64,000 bases of DNA from Micromonospora sp. WMMA1947 (GCF_027497355.1 NZ_CP114909.1:3677001-3741000); one strand, 5' to 3'; shown: positions 37,879 through 48,189, counted from the first letter of the stretch. The notes: generated from the sequence alone by a model not told the origin. Program-made: numbers and translations.

Positions 37879-38204
37879 CCTTCCCCCGTCCGTTCGCAGG
37901 AGCAGCCCCGGCGGCGTCCGGACGTTCCGCTGTCGCACCGCTGCGGCGAACCTACCATATGTCGCGTATGTAGGGCTTTCAACCCTTTCGATGGCGGCCT
38001 GCACGGCCGTGAGGCGATCCGGCGGGAACTGCGGTCCCCGCAGTGGCGCCGTCCGCTCGAGCAGATCCAGCAGATGTGGGTCGCCGACTACGACCGGCGC
38101 AGGCGGGCGCACGCGGATTCCTGAGATCTTGCTGAAAACCTCCTTTCCCCGCAAATCACCCCTAATGTGACGGAATAGCCGAAAGTACGTGAAGGGACCG
38201 CGAC
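37879..38204. other. 326-nt intergenic region before ureA, with a coding-like remnant
   Basis: Two things are visible. First, on the plus strand about 37999-38124 has strong GC3 codon bias and ends in TGA. It reads as a helical tail (REAIRRELRSPQW, QMWVADYDRRRR) but has no usable start codon, so it may be a decayed gene end. Second, 38125-38190 is the most AT-rich stretch nearby and probably holds the urease promoter, though I cannot place -35 and -10 boxes with confidence. Confidence 0.45.
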
Positions 38205-38507
38205 GTGCATCTCACGCCGAAGGAATTCGACAAGCTGACGATTCACTCGCTGGCGATGGTCGCCAACGCCCGCAAGGCGCGTGGGGTCAAGCTCAACCAC
38301 CCCGAGGCGGTGGCGGTGATCTGCGCGGCGGCGCTCGAGGGCGCGCGCGAGGGCAAGACCGTCGAGGAGGTCATGAACGACGCGAGCCACGTGCTCACGG
38401 CCGACGACGTGATCCCCGGTGTGGCGGACATGATCCCGATGCTCCAGGTCGAAGCGGTTTTCACCGACGGGTCACGGCTGATCACCGTCCACTCACCCAT
38501 CCAGTAG
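38205..38507 (+). CDS. ureA: Urease gamma subunit (UreA)
   Basis: A 100-residue structural subunit. It starts [11 protein letters not shown] and ends with the conserved [18 protein letters not shown]. It packs with UreB and UreC in the urease trimer, which hydrolyses urea to ammonia and carbamate. AAGGGA lies 7 nt before the GTG. It is the first gene of the ureABC-EFGD cluster. Confidence 0.97.
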   Translation: MHLTPKEFDKLTIHSLAMVANARKARGVKLNHPEAVAVICAAALEGAREGKTVEEVMNDASHVLTADDVIPGVADMIPMLQVEAVFTDGSRLITVHSPIQ

Positions 38508-38550
38508 AGCAGCGACCGGAGGCCACGGTCTCCGGCAGAGCGGGGGCGAC

Positions 38551-39030
38551 ATGGCGAAGCAACACCCGGGACCGAACTCCAAGCACCTTCGGCCCATCGG
38601 CGGCTACAAGCTCAGCGACCAACCCCTGGAACTCAACGCCGGGCGGCCGGTGACCGAGGTGGTCGTGCACAACACCGGCGACCGGCCCATCCAGGTCGGC
38701 TCCCACTTCCACTTCTTCGAGGCCAACCGCTTCCTGGAGTTCGACCGTCCGGCGGCGTTCGGGAAGCGGCTGAACATCCCGGCCACGACCTCGATCCGGT
38801 TCGAGCCGGGCGACCGCAAGACCGTCCAGCTCGTACCGTACGGCGGCTCCCAGCGGGTGTACGGCTTCAACGGCCTGGTCCAGGGCTGGACCGGCGACGG
38901 ACCGATCCCCGGGTACCGGCCGGACCGGGCCGAGGCGCTCCACCAGGCCCAGACGCGCGGCTTCAAGACCACCTCGCAGCAGCAGGACCAGGGCAAGGGC
39001 CAGGACCAAGGCAAGGGCCAGAACGCATGA
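38551..39030 (+). CDS. ureB: Urease beta subunit (UreB) with charged C-terminal tail
   Basis: 159 residues. Residues 10-120 are a normal UreB ([41 protein letters not shown]). Bacterial UreB is usually about 100-125 residues. This one carries an extra tail of roughly 25 residues with the repeat QDQGKG and Gln-rich stretches, possibly flexible at the surface of the holoenzyme. Its stop overlaps the ureC start by 4 nt. Confidence 0.95.
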   Translation: MAKQHPGPNSKHLRPIGGYKLSDQPLELNAGRPVTEVVVHNTGDRPIQVGSHFHFFEANRFLEFDRPAAFGKRLNIPATTSIRFEPGDRKTVQLVPYGGSQRVYGFNGLVQGWTGDGPIPGYRPDRAEALHQAQTRGFKTTSQQQDQGKGQDQGKGQNA

Positions 39031-40745
39031 GTCAGATCTCACGGCAGGAATACGCCGGAATGTACGGCCCGACCACGGGCGACCAGATCCGGCTGGGTGA
39101 CACCGACCTCTACATCGAGATCGAGAAGGACCTGCGGGTCCTCGGTGACGAGGTCATGTACGGCGGCGGCAAGACCCTGCGCGACGGCATGGGCAGTGCC
39201 AGCCAGGCCACCAGTGCCGAGGGCGTGGTGGACCTGGTGATCACCAACGTGACAATCGTCGACGCGCTGCTCGGCGTGGTCAAGGCGGACGTCGGGATCA
39301 AGGACGGAAAGATCGCCGGGATCGGCAAGGCCGGCAACCCCAACATCATGGACGGGGTGACCCCGGGCCTGGTGACCGGGCCGGGCACCGACGCGATCTC
39401 CGGTGAGCATCTGATCCTGACCGCCGGCGGCATCGACGCGCACGTCCACCTGGTCACCCCGCAGCAGGTGTGGGCCGCGCTGAGCAACGGCGTCACCACC
39501 CTCTGGGGCGGTGGCACCGGGCCCACCGACAGCACCAACGGCGTCACCATCACGCCCGGCCCGTGGAACATCCAGAACATGATGCGGTCCTTCGAGGACC
39601 TTCCGATCAACATCGGCCTGCTGGGCAAGGGCAACAGCAGCGGCCGGGCGCCGCTCGTCGAGCAGATCATGGCCGGGGTGCCCAGCTTCAAGATCCACGA
39701 GGACTGGGGTGCGCCGCCCGCGGTGATCCGGTCCTGCCTGGCCGTTGCCGACGAGTACGACGTCCAGATCAGCATCCACACCGACACGCTCAACGAGAGC
39801 GGCTACATCGAGGACAGCATCGCCGCCTTCGAGGGCCGCACCATCCACACCTTCCACACCGAGGGCGCCGGTGGCGGGCACGCGCCGGACATCATCAAGG
39901 TCGCCGGCCAGATGAACGTCCTGCCCGCGTCGACCACGCCCACCGTGCCGTACGGCATCAACAGCCAGTCCGAGCTGTACGACATGATCATGGTCTGCCA
40001 CAACTTCAACCCGAAGGTGCCCTCGGACGTCGCCTTCGTGGAGAGCCGGATCCGCACCGAGACGATCGCCGCCGAGGACGTGCTCCTCGACGAGGGCGTC
40101 ATCTCGATGATGCAGAGCGACTCGCAGGCCATGGGCCGGGTGGGCGAGACCTGGCTGCGCACCGTCCAGCTCGCCGGGCAGATGAAGAACGTCCGCGGCA
40201 AGCTGGCCGAGGACTCCGACGCCAACGACAACTTCCGCGTCCTGCGCTACGTCGCCAAGATGACCATCAACCCGGCGATCACCCAGGGCGTCTCGCACGT
40301 CATCGGCTCGGTCAGCCCCGGCAAGCTCGCCGACCTGGTGCTCTGGGAGCCCGCGTTCTTCGGCACGAAGCCGAAGATGGTCCTCAAGGGCGGCATGATC
40401 GCCTGGTCGATCATGGGTGACCCGAACGCGTCGCTGCCCACCCCGCAGCCGGTCTACTACCGGCCCATGTTCGGCGCCACCGGTTCGCAGGTCGCCAAGA
40501 ACTGCGTGACGTTCGTGTCCCGCGCCGCGCACGAGTCGGGCGTGGCCGAGCAGTTGGGCCTGCAACGGCAGGTCGTGCCGGTCTACGGCTGCCGCAACCT
40601 GACCAAGCGCGACATGGTGCGCAACGACCGTACGCCGAAGCTCGAGGTCGACCCGGAGACCTTCGCCGTGAAGATGGACGGCGTGCACGCGACAGTGCCG
40701 GCGGCCAAGAACCTCCCCCTCAGCCAGCTCTACTTCTTCAGCTGA
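39027..40745 (+). CDS. ureC: Urease alpha (catalytic) subunit (UreC)
   Basis: The 572-residue catalytic subunit. Nickel ligands are visible: the HxH pair in [12 protein letters not shown], the carbamylated Lys in [10 protein letters not shown], and the later His residues in [10 protein letters not shown] and [15 protein letters not shown]. The flap Cys-His is in MVCHNFNPK. Length equals the family norm, so the enzyme should be functional when loaded with nickel by UreEFGD. ATG overlaps the ureB stop. Confidence 0.98.
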   Translation: MSQISRQEYAGMYGPTTGDQIRLGDTDLYIEIEKDLRVLGDEVMYGGGKTLRDGMGSASQATSAEGVVDLVITNVTIVDALLGVVKADVGIKDGKIAGIGKAGNPNIMDGVTPGLVTGPGTDAISGEHLILTAGGIDAHVHLVTPQQVWAALSNGVTTLWGGGTGPTDSTNGVTITPGPWNIQNMMRSFEDLPINIGLLGKGNSSGRAPLVEQIMAGVPSFKIHEDWGAPPAVIRSCLAVADEYDVQISIHTDTLNESGYIEDSIAAFEGRTIHTFHTEGAGGGHAPDIIKVAGQMNVLPASTTPTVPYGINSQSELYDMIMVCHNFNPKVPSDVAFVESRIRTETIAAEDVLLDEGVISMMQSDSQAMGRVGETWLRTVQLAGQMKNVRGKLAEDSDANDNFRVLRYVAKMTINPAITQGVSHVIGSVSPGKLADLVLWEPAFFGTKPKMVLKGGMIAWSIMGDPNASLPTPQPVYYRPMFGATGSQVAKNCVTFVSRAAHESGVAEQLGLQRQVVPVYGCRNLTKRDMVRNDRTPKLEVDPETFAVKMDGVHATVPAAKNLPLSQLYFFS

Positions 40746-40804
40746 CCCGGCGCGGCGACCGCTCCCGGCCGGGCCGGCGGCGGGGTCGCGTGAAAGGAGA
40801 ACAC

Positions 40805-41368
40805 ATGCTCGTCGAAACGGTACTCGGCAACGTGAACGAGCCGGCCTGGACCGAGCGGCTCCGCGAGGCAAAGGTCGACGACCTGGCCCTCGACCAGTGG
40901 GACGCCCAGAAGAGCCGGCTGCGCCGGACCACCAGTCTCGGCACCGAACTGGCGCTGTCCCTGGCCCGCGGCGTACGGCTGCGCGACGGTGACGTGCTCG
41001 CCTGGGACGACGCCACCGCGACCGCTGTGGTGGCCCGCATCGCGCTCGGCGAGGTCATGGTGGTGCACCTCGACACGCTGCACGGCGAGTCGCTGGACAT
41101 GGTGATCCGCTCCGCCGTCGAACTGGGCCACGCGATCGGCAACCAGCACTGGCCGGCGGTGGTGAAGGGCACCAAGATGTACGTCCCGCTCACTGTGGAC
41201 CGCAAGGTCATGGACTCGGTGATGCGCACCCACGCGTTCACCGGTCTCACCCACGAGTTCATTCCCGGCACCGAGATCATCGCGTACCTGGCCCCGCACG
41301 AGTCGCGGCGCCTGTTCGGCGGGGCCGACTCGACCCCGCACACGCACCTGCCCGCCGACCTGAACTGA
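40805..41368 (+). CDS. ureE: Urease accessory protein UreE
   Basis: A 187-residue nickel metallochaperone. The N-terminal domain includes LRRTTSLGTELALSLARGVRLRDGD and the C-terminal metal-binding domain includes LGHAIGNQHWPAVV, with the shared metal His. The tail is short (HTHLPADLN) and lacks the poly-His stretch of some UreE proteins. AAAGGAG lies 6 nt before the ATG, which favours it over an in-frame GTG at 40790. Confidence 0.93.
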   Translation: MLVETVLGNVNEPAWTERLREAKVDDLALDQWDAQKSRLRRTTSLGTELALSLARGVRLRDGDVLAWDDATATAVVARIALGEVMVVHLDTLHGESLDMVIRSAVELGHAIGNQHWPAVVKGTKMYVPLTVDRKVMDSVMRTHAFTGLTHEFIPGTEIIAYLAPHESRRLFGGADSTPHTHLPADLN

Positions 41369-41377
41369 GGGGCCGCG

Positions 41378-42064
41378 GTGTCCACGGTGACCGAGGCCCT
41401 GAAGCTGCTCCAGTTCGGCGACTCGGTCTTCCCGGTCGGCGCGTTCTCCTTCTCCAACGGGCTGGAGACGGCGGTCGAGCAGGGCGCGGTGCACGACCGG
41501 GCCACGTTGCAGGAGTTCGTGCGGACGGTCACCCGCGCCGCCGCCACCGGTGACGGGGTGGCGCTGCTCGTGGCGCACCGCGCCGCCCGTGCCGGTGACC
41601 TCGACCGGATCCGGGCGGCCGACGAGGCCGTACACCTGCGCAAGATCAACGAGGAGACGCGGACGATGACCGTCCGCATGGGGCGCAAGCTGGCCGAGGC
41701 CGCCGAACGGGTGGTGGGGGAGTCCCTGCTGCGCAAGCGCGTCGCGGAGAGCGGCGCCGGCGTCCCGGTCACCTACCCGGTCGCGCTCGGCGTGCTCTTC
41801 GCCGAACTCGGCGTGGGCGAGGCGGACGCGTTCGCCGCCCACCAGTACGGCGCGGCCTCCATGGTGCTCGGCGCGGCGGTCCGGCTGATGCGGGTGGACC
41901 ACCTCGACACCCAGTCGATCCTCTTCGCGGTCAACGAGCGGGTCGGCGAGGACTACGAGGAGGTGCGCACCGCCGGGCTCGACGACATGCAGAGCTTCGC
42001 GCCGCACCTCGACGTGCTGGCCGGCGCGCACCAGCACGCACACGTACGGATGTTCATGAGCTGA
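41378..42064 (+). CDS. ureF: Urease accessory protein UreF
   Basis: A 228-residue all-helical protein. [24 protein letters not shown] at the N-terminus is the family hallmark. UreF bridges UreD and UreG during nickel insertion. It starts 9 nt after ureE, so it is in the same transcript. Confidence 0.94.
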   Translation: MSTVTEALKLLQFGDSVFPVGAFSFSNGLETAVEQGAVHDRATLQEFVRTVTRAAATGDGVALLVAHRAARAGDLDRIRAADEAVHLRKINEETRTMTVRMGRKLAEAAERVVGESLLRKRVAESGAGVPVTYPVALGVLFAELGVGEADAFAAHQYGAASMVLGAAVRLMRVDHLDTQSILFAVNERVGEDYEEVRTAGLDDMQSFAPHLDVLAGAHQHAHVRMFMS

Positions 42065-42093
42065 CCGCTCATCACCTGAAGGGCTTTTCAACA

Positions 42094-42723
42094 ATGAAAT
42101 CAGCGAGTCGGATCGGTGTGGGCGGCCCGGTGGGCAGCGGCAAGACGGCGATCATCGAGGCCGTCGTGCCCCGCCTGGTCGAGCAGGGCCTGCGCATCCT
42201 GGTCATCACCAACGACGTGGTCACCACCGAGGACGCCAAGCACGTCCGCCGCGCGCTGACCGGCGTGCTGGTGGAGGAACGCATCGTCGGCGTGGAGACC
42301 GGCGCCTGCCCGCACACCGCCGTTCGTGAGGACCCGAGCATGAACCTCGCCGCGGTGGAGGACATGGAGGCGCGGTTCCCGGACAGCGACGTCGTGCTCA
42401 TCGAGAGCGGCGGGGACAACCTCACGCTCACGTTCAGCCCCGCGCTCGTCGACTACTTCATCTACGTGATCGACGTGGCGGCCGGCGACAAGATCCCGCG
42501 CAAGAACGGCCCGGGTATCTCCAAGTCCGACATCCTCGTGATCAACAAGACGGACCTGGCCCCGTACGTCGACGCCGACCTGGACGTGATGGCCCGCGAC
42601 GCCGAGCTGATGCGCGGCGGCAAGCCGTTCGTGTTCACCAACTGCAAGACCGGCGAGGGCATCGACGACCTGGTGGACCTGGTCCGTCGCAACGCGCTGT
42701 TCGACGCCGAAGTGCTGGCATGA
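42094..42723 (+). CDS. ureG: Urease accessory GTPase UreG
   Basis: This 209-residue SIMIBI GTPase has P-loop [10 protein letters not shown], the CPH metal motif in TGACPHTAV, and guanine-specific NKTD in [15 protein letters not shown] hydrolysis drives nickel delivery. Its TGA overlaps the ureD ATG by 4 nt. Confidence 0.97.
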   Translation: MKSASRIGVGGPVGSGKTAIIEAVVPRLVEQGLRILVITNDVVTTEDAKHVRRALTGVLVEERIVGVETGACPHTAVREDPSMNLAAVEDMEARFPDSDVVLIESGGDNLTLTFSPALVDYFIYVIDVAAGDKIPRKNGPGISKSDILVINKTDLAPYVDADLDVMARDAELMRGGKPFVFTNCKTGEGIDDLVDLVRRNALFDAEVLA

Positions 42724-43637
42724 CCACTCTGGACTCCGTCCGGGAACTCGCGCCGTACCAGGACCAGCCGGCGCAGCTGCCGGCCGCCGCGAACGGCAAG
42801 GTGGGCATCCTCCGGCTGGGGTTCGAGCGGCGCGCGGACCGGACCATCCTGCGCGACGTCTTCCGGCAGTCGCCGCTGCTGGTGCAGCGTGCGCTGTACT
42901 GGGACGAGGAAATGCCGGGCCTGCCCTGCGTCATGATCCTCACCACCTCCGGCGGCGTGCTCCAGGGCGACCGGCTACGGATGGACGTCGACCTGGGCCC
43001 GGGCGCACAGGCGCACCTGGTCACCCAGGCCGCCACCAAGATCCAGGAGATGGACGCCAACTACGGCACCCAGACCCAGAGCTTCACCCTGGCCGACGAC
43101 GCCTACCTGGAGTTCCTGCCCGAGCCGGTGATCCCGTTCCGGCGCAGCCGGTTCGTCTCCGACACAGTGGTCCGGCTGCCGGAGACCGCGACGATGCTGT
43201 ACGCCGAGGTGCTCCAGCCCGGCCGCAAGTACTACCGCGACGGCGAGATCTTCGCGTACGACCTGTTCTCCACCACGCTGCGGGCCCAGCGGCCCGACGG
43301 ACGCCCGCTGTTTGTGGAGAAGTTCGTCATCACGCCCGGCCGCTTCCCGGTGACGCGCATCGGGATGATGGACCGCTTCCACGTCTTCGGCAACGTCGTG
43401 CTGCTCACCGACCCGGACCGGGCGGCCCGGGTGTTCGAGCGGACCGCGACACCGGTGTGGGACGAGCAGACACCGCTGGCCACCGCGGTGAGCCGGCTGC
43501 CCAACGACGCCGGACTGGTGTTCAAGGTGCTGGGCCAGGAGACCGAACCGGTCCGCGCAGCGGTACGCGAGTTCTGCGTCGCCGCCCGCGAAGAGGTGAC
43601 CGGCTGCACCTTCCCGCCGGTCTTCAGCTGGCGTTGA
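42720..43637 (+). CDS. ureD: Urease accessory protein UreD
   Basis: A 305-residue UreD/UreH protein. It is recognised by [37 protein letters not shown] and [14 protein letters not shown]. It docks on apo-urease and forms the nickel tunnel with UreF. It begins inside the last codon of ureG and is the last accessory gene before the transporters. Confidence 0.95.
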   Translation: MTTLDSVRELAPYQDQPAQLPAAANGKVGILRLGFERRADRTILRDVFRQSPLLVQRALYWDEEMPGLPCVMILTTSGGVLQGDRLRMDVDLGPGAQAHLVTQAATKIQEMDANYGTQTQSFTLADDAYLEFLPEPVIPFRRSRFVSDTVVRLPETATMLYAEVLQPGRKYYRDGEIFAYDLFSTTLRAQRPDGRPLFVEKFVITPGRFPVTRIGMMDRFHVFGNVVLLTDPDRAARVFERTATPVWDEQTPLATAVSRLPNDAGLVFKVLGQETEPVRAAVREFCVAAREEVTGCTFPPVFSWR

Positions 43638-43655
43638 GGCGAGGAGAACAGCGAC

Positions 43656-44726
43656 ATGGCCGACATCGGACGTGGCTGGCGCCACCTGGCCGACCGGAAC
43701 CCGGCGGCCGGGTTCGTCGACGCGAGCCTGCGCGGCGCCGCGCAGGTGGTGCTCCAGAACAATCCGCTCAGCGGCCTGCTCATCCTGATCGCGCTGGCCT
43801 GGGGCGCGTTCGAGAACGGGACGCCCCGGGTGTTCGGCGGCGGCGTGCTCGCCCTGGTCGTGGGCACCGCCACCGCGCTGGCGCTGCGGGTCGACATGTC
43901 CAGCTGGCGCAAGGGCCTGTTCGGCTTCAGCCCGCTGCTGACCGGGCTCGCGGTGCCCACGTTCCTCGACCAGCGCCCGCTGATGTGGCTCTACCTCGTG
44001 CTCGGCGCGATCGGCACGGTGGTGGTCACGCTCGCCCTCAACGCCGTGTTCAAACGCTGGAACCTGACCGCCTACACGTTCCCGTTCGTGCTCACGACCT
44101 GGTTCCTGCTGATGGCGGCGTACCAGTTCGACAGGTTCACCGTGCTCACCAAGCTGACGCCGAAGTTCCCCGGTGAGGGATCGTCGGCCGGCGGCACGTT
44201 CGACTGGGGCCTCGTCCCGACGTTCTTCAAGGGCGTGTCCCAGGTCTACCTGATCGAGAGCTGGGTGACCGGCCTGCTCATCCTCGTCGCCCTCCTGATC
44301 AACTCCCGGTGGTCGGCGCTGTTCGCGGTGATCGGCGCCGTCGGCGCGACACTGCTGGCGCTCTGGTTCGGTGCCGACGGCGCGTCCCTGGACAAGGGGC
44401 TGTTCGCCTTCAACGCGGTCCTGACCGCGATCGTGGTGGGCGCTGTCGCGCACCGCCCCGGCGCGCTGGTGACCGTCTACACGCTGTTCGGCATCGCGCT
44501 GACGCTGGTCGTGCAGATGGCGTTGACCACGGTGCTCACGCCGCTGGGCATCCCGGTGCTGACCGGTCCGTTCAACATCGCCACCTGGCTGTTGCTGCTG
44601 CCGGACCGGCACTTCGCGCCGCTGCCCAACCACGAACGGGTCAGGGACAGCGTCCTGCACACCGTGCGCGACTCCGTCCACCTGCGAGAGAAGGAGGGAA
44701 ACCGTGTCCGCTCCGAACGCGGGTGA
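43656..44726 (+). CDS. Urea transporter, UT/Yut-type channel
   Basis: A 356-residue membrane protein with about ten helices in two homologous halves. The first half has QVVLQNNPLSGLLILIALAWG and LTGLAVPTF, and the second has KGVSQVYLIESWVTGLLILVAL. This pseudo-repeat with L-P or L-T-G motifs is typical of urea channels that admit urea passively. It sits 18 nt after ureD and overlaps the next gene by 23 nt, so urea entry is co-expressed with urease. Confidence 0.92.
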   Translation: MADIGRGWRHLADRNPAAGFVDASLRGAAQVVLQNNPLSGLLILIALAWGAFENGTPRVFGGGVLALVVGTATALALRVDMSSWRKGLFGFSPLLTGLAVPTFLDQRPLMWLYLVLGAIGTVVVTLALNAVFKRWNLTAYTFPFVLTTWFLLMAAYQFDRFTVLTKLTPKFPGEGSSAGGTFDWGLVPTFFKGVSQVYLIESWVTGLLILVALLINSRWSALFAVIGAVGATLLALWFGADGASLDKGLFAFNAVLTAIVVGAVAHRPGALVTVYTLFGIALTLVVQMALTTVLTPLGIPVLTGPFNIATWLLLLPDRHFAPLPNHERVRDSVLHTVRDSVHLREKEGNRVRSERG

Positions 44727-46344
44727 CACCGCCTGGGTGCTTGTCTGCGCCGGGCTGGTCCTGTTCATGACGCCGGGGCTCGCCGCGTTCTACGGCGGCA
44801 TGGTCCGTACCCGCAACGTGCTGGCGATGCTGCAACAGAACATGATCGCGCTGGGCGTGGTCAGCCTGACCTGGGTGCTTGTCGGCTACACCATCGCCTT
44901 CGGCGACGACGCCGGCAGCGGGCTGTTCGGCAACCTGGAGCTGTTCGGGCTCACCGACCTGAAGGTGCCGCCCGCGCCGAACCTGCACGTGGTCGACGGC
45001 CGGATCACCATCCCGACGCTGGCGTTCGTATTGTTCCAGATGATGTTCGCGGTGATCACGCCCGCGCTCGTCACCGGCGCCACCGCGGGTCGGCTCAAGT
45101 TCGGTGGCTGGGTGCTGTTCCTCGCGGTCTGGTCGATAGTGGTCTACGCGCCGATCGCGCACTGGCTCTGGCACCCCGGCGGATGGCTCGCGAAGTTCGG
45201 CACCCAGGACTGGGCCGGCGGTCTCGTCGTGCACGCCAGCGCCGGCGCCGCCGTCCTCGCCGTCCTGCTCGTCGTCGGCCGCCGCCGGGACTGGCCGCAC
45301 ACCGCCGCGCCACCGAACTCGATTCCGCTGACCATCGTCGGCGCCGGCATCCTCTGGTTCGGCTGGTTCGGCTTCAACGGCGGCGACGGCCTCCAGGCCA
45401 ACGGCCTGGCCGCGCAGGCCGTCCTCAACACGCACCTGGCCGCCGCCGCGGCGATGCTCGTCTGGCTGGCGCTGGAACGCGTCACGGACGGACACAGCAC
45501 CGTCGTGGGCGCGGTCTCCGGCGCGGTCGCGGGCCTGGCCACCGTCACCCCGACCGCCGGGTACGTCAACGCGGCCTCGGCCGTCGCGATCGGCGCGCTG
45601 GCCGGCCTGGTCTGCCACTTCGCGCTGAAGCTGAAGTACCTGCTGCGCCTCGACGACGCGCTCGACGTGCTCGCCGTGCACTTCGTCGGCGGCATGCTCG
45701 GCACGCTCCTGCTCGGCCTGTTCGGCAACCGCGGGGTCAACCCGCTCGGCGCCGACGGGCTGTTCCTCGGCGGCGGAGGTGGCCTGCTGTGGCGCCAGCT
45801 CGTCGGCGTGGTGAGCGTGGTCGCGTTCTCCTTCGTCCTGACCTGGCTGATCGCCGCCGGGGTGCAGGCGCTCATCGGCCTGCGCGTACCGCCGGCCGAC
45901 CAGGAACGCCTGGACCAGGCGCAGCAGGGCGCCGACGCGTACCACCTGGGCGGCGTCACCAGCCTGACCGCGCCCGGCGCACCCCGCCGTCGCACCGCGG
46001 CGACGCCGGCCGGCGAACCGGCAGTGCCGCCCGGCCGGCGGGTACGGGTGGTCACCGCGCTGCTGGAACCGGACCCGGCGGCGAACAGCGCCGACCTGCG
46101 CGACGCGCTGCTGCGCGCCGGCGCGATCTCGGTCATCGTGAGCGACGCCGCCGTGGCGACCACGACACCTCAGGCCAGCCTGCTGCCCCGCGGCTACTGG
46201 CAGGACCAGCCCCTCGCCGCCCGGCTGCGCGTCACCGTGCTGGTCGGCGCGGACGGGGTGGGGGCGGTGCTGGACGAGTTGGACCGGATGGGCGCGCGCC
46301 GGGCCGACACGTTCGTGCAGGAGGCGGAACGCGTCCAGTCCTGA
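44704..46344 (+). CDS. amt: Ammonium transporter (Amt) with a PII-like C-terminal domain
   Basis: 546 residues. Residues 1-400 are an 11-helix Amt channel. GGLVVHASAGAAVL and DVLAVHFVGGMLG hold the twin pore histidines, and MTPGLAAFYGGMVR is the family N-terminus. After a Pro/Arg-rich linker (400-445) comes an extra domain of about 95 residues. It starts RVRVVTALLEPDP and ends LVGADGVGAVLDELDRMG, a ferredoxin-like alpha/beta pattern reminiscent of PII but without a clear T-loop. AGGAGG precedes the GTG. It likely recaptures or senses urease-made ammonium. Confidence 0.92.
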   Translation: MSAPNAGDTAWVLVCAGLVLFMTPGLAAFYGGMVRTRNVLAMLQQNMIALGVVSLTWVLVGYTIAFGDDAGSGLFGNLELFGLTDLKVPPAPNLHVVDGRITIPTLAFVLFQMMFAVITPALVTGATAGRLKFGGWVLFLAVWSIVVYAPIAHWLWHPGGWLAKFGTQDWAGGLVVHASAGAAVLAVLLVVGRRRDWPHTAAPPNSIPLTIVGAGILWFGWFGFNGGDGLQANGLAAQAVLNTHLAAAAAMLVWLALERVTDGHSTVVGAVSGAVAGLATVTPTAGYVNAASAVAIGALAGLVCHFALKLKYLLRLDDALDVLAVHFVGGMLGTLLLGLFGNRGVNPLGADGLFLGGGGGLLWRQLVGVVSVVAFSFVLTWLIAAGVQALIGLRVPPADQERLDQAQQGADAYHLGGVTSLTAPGAPRRRTAATPAGEPAVPPGRRVRVVTALLEPDPAANSADLRDALLRAGAISVIVSDAAVATTTPQASLLPRGYWQDQPLAARLRVTVLVGADGVGAVLDELDRMGARRADTFVQEAERVQS

Positions 46345-46387
46345 CAGTCGGCGGCGAAAACCGCTGTCCGGTTGCCGGGTGCACTGG

Positions 46388-46393
46388 TAGAAA
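46388..46393 (+). promoter_or_regulatory. Leaderless -10 (TAGAAA) of the mycothiol-dependent isomerase gene
   Basis: TAGAAA is followed by 6 nt and the GTG at 46400. The final position is A rather than T, so the match is weaker. Confidence 0.45.
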
Positions 46394-46399
46394 GCCGAC

Positions 46400-47185
46400 G
46401 TGCACAAGACGTTGACGTTCTCCGATCATCTGCGGCTCATCGACGAACGGTCGACCGCCTTCCGCACCACGGTCGCCGCGGCGCCCAGCCTCGACATGAC
46501 GGTTCCCACCCATCCGGAGCGGACGCTGTTCGATCTCGTCCGACACGTGGGCACGGGCCGTCGCAAAGCAGCCGCGATCGTCGCCGCGGGGCCCGCGGAC
46601 GGGCCCCCGGAGGCGTCGGCATGGGAGGACGGAGTGGGTGCGCCCCGGGAACGCGAGGCGCTGCTGGCCTGGTGGACCGAGTCCGTCGAGCGGTTGACGA
46701 GGGCGCTGGGTGAGGCCGGCCCGGATCGCGGTTGCTGGACGTGGTGGGACGACTCGCCGTCCCCGCAAACCGCTGGTGCCTGGGCGCGGCGACAGGTTCC
46801 CGAGATCGCGGTGCACACCTACGACGCCCAGCTCACGGTGGGCAGCCCTCAGCCGCTGCCGGAGGAGGTCGCCCTCGACGGTTTCGACGACTGCCAGTTC
46901 ACCCTCTGCGCGACGACTGTCGCCTGGCCGCACCGGCCCGCCGTCGTCGACTACCACGCCGTCGAGGGCCGCTCCTGGCGCCTCCGGCTGTCCGCCGAGG
47001 GGGCGCAGGTCGCCCACCTCACGCCCGCTGCCGGTGGGGCCCCGGACGCGGCCGACGTCTCCGCCCGGGGCACCGCCAGTGACCTGGTCCTGTTCTTCTA
47101 CGGCCGCATACCGCTGGATTCCCTGCAGTTCGACGGCGACCGTCGCATCTTCGACCAGCTCGCGGCCTGGGACCCGTCCGTGTAG
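46400..47185 (+). CDS. Maleylpyruvate isomerase-family mycothiol-dependent protein
   Basis: A 261-residue protein of the DinB/MDMPI type. The N-terminal helical domain carries the metal His in TLFDLVRHVG and the E-x3-H pair in VPEIAVHTYDAQ. The C-terminal domain resembles the SCP2-like MDMPI tail. Mycothiol transferase or isomerase activity is known for relatives. The substrate here is unknown. Confidence 0.83.
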   Translation: MHKTLTFSDHLRLIDERSTAFRTTVAAAPSLDMTVPTHPERTLFDLVRHVGTGRRKAAAIVAAGPADGPPEASAWEDGVGAPREREALLAWWTESVERLTRALGEAGPDRGCWTWWDDSPSPQTAGAWARRQVPEIAVHTYDAQLTVGSPQPLPEEVALDGFDDCQFTLCATTVAWPHRPAVVDYHAVEGRSWRLRLSAEGAQVAHLTPAAGGAPDAADVSARGTASDLVLFFYGRIPLDSLQFDGDRRIFDQLAAWDPSV

Positions 47186-47197
47186 CCGGTCGTGCCG

Positions 47198-47203
47198 CAT
47201 ACT
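47198..47203 (+). promoter_or_regulatory. Leaderless -10 (CATACT) of the DUF2203 gene
   Basis: CATACT, then 6 nt, then GTG at 47210, with no ribosome site. This spacing is one reason to prefer that start. Confidence 0.55.
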
Positions 47204-47209
47204 GGCTCG

Positions 47210-47560
47210 GTGTTCACTCTCGCCCAGGCGCGACACCTGGTGGCAACGTTGCGGCCGCGCGTTGACGAGCTGATCCGGTTGCGGGCCGACCTGGCCGAGT
47301 TGCGTGTCGATCTGGCCGACCACGGCGTCAGCGCGCTCGGCGGGCTGGCCGAGGTGAAGGCGTTGGAGGCGCGCCTGCATCTCGTGGTGGACGAGTTCCA
47401 CCAGCACGAGATCGCGGTCAAGGGAATCGCTCCGGTGCTGCTCGACTTTCCCGGTGAACGTGACGGCCGGGCGGTGCTCTGGTGCTGGCTGGAGGGGGAC
47501 ACCGACATCCGGTGGTACCACCGGGTCGAGTGCGGGTTCGCCGGCCGCCGTCCGGTCTGA
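47210..47560 (+). CDS. DUF2203 family protein
   Basis: A 116-residue helical protein. It starts VFTLAQARHLVATLRP and ends with the conserved VLLCW-type strand region (VLWCWLEGDTDIRWYH). DUF2203 proteins have no known function. GTG at 47210 places the domain at residue 1 and follows a -10-like CATACT by 6 nt. GTG at 47192, six codons upstream, is the alternative. Confidence 0.75.
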   Translation: MFTLAQARHLVATLRPRVDELIRLRADLAELRVDLADHGVSALGGLAEVKALEARLHLVVDEFHQHEIAVKGIAPVLLDFPGERDGRAVLWCWLEGDTDIRWYHRVECGFAGRRPV

Positions 47561-47567
47561 GCCGTTC

Positions 47568-48083
47568 GTGGGTGACGCGCGGCGGGCGGTGCCGTCCGAC
47601 GCCGACGAGCTGGTGCGGTTGCGTGGGCTGATGCTGGCCGGAATGAGTGGGGTGCCGACGCCGCCGGGTCGCTGGCAGGACGTCGCCCGGGACAATCTGC
47701 ATGCCTGGCTGGCCGAGCCGGATCCCTGGCTCGCCGCCTTCGTGGTCGACACGCCGGACGGCGCGTCGCTGGCGGCCTGCGCGGTGGGCACTGTGGAGCG
47801 GCGGCTCGGCGGGCCGGACGACCCGAGCGGCCTGGTCGGGTACGTCTTCAACGTCAGCACCGACCCGGCGTACCGCCGGCGTGGCCACAGCCGAACCTGC
47901 CTGACCGCGCTGCTGGCCTGGTTCCGGGTCCGGGGCGTACGCCGGGTCGACCTGCGGGCCTCGGCGGCCGGCCGGCCGCTCTGCCGTGCCCTGGGCTTCC
48001 GGGAGACCGCCGACCCGGCGATGCGGCTGACCTTTCCGGCGGAATCCTTCATCCCACCCCGCGAAACCGGCAGCGATTTGTAG
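47568..48083 (+). CDS. GNAT-family N-acetyltransferase
   Basis: A 171-residue acetyltransferase. The acetyl-CoA loop is VSTDPAYRRRGHSRTCLTAL, followed by VDLRASAAGRPLCRALGF as the terminal GNAT block. The acceptor is unknown. GTG at 47568, 8 nt after the previous stop, is the best start. Longer in-frame readings overlap the DUF2203 gene. Confidence 0.82.
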   Translation: MGDARRAVPSDADELVRLRGLMLAGMSGVPTPPGRWQDVARDNLHAWLAEPDPWLAAFVVDTPDGASLAACAVGTVERRLGGPDDPSGLVGYVFNVSTDPAYRRRGHSRTCLTALLAWFRVRGVRRVDLRASAAGRPLCRALGFRETADPAMRLTFPAESFIPPRETGSDL

Positions 48084-48189
48084 CGAGTAGTCGCTATGCG
48101 CGCCGGGCCGCAAATCGGTGATCTTCCATGTGCTGTGATCTTATTGATATCTATCTCTCACCACCACTTCACGCCCCCAGGAGTGCGAC

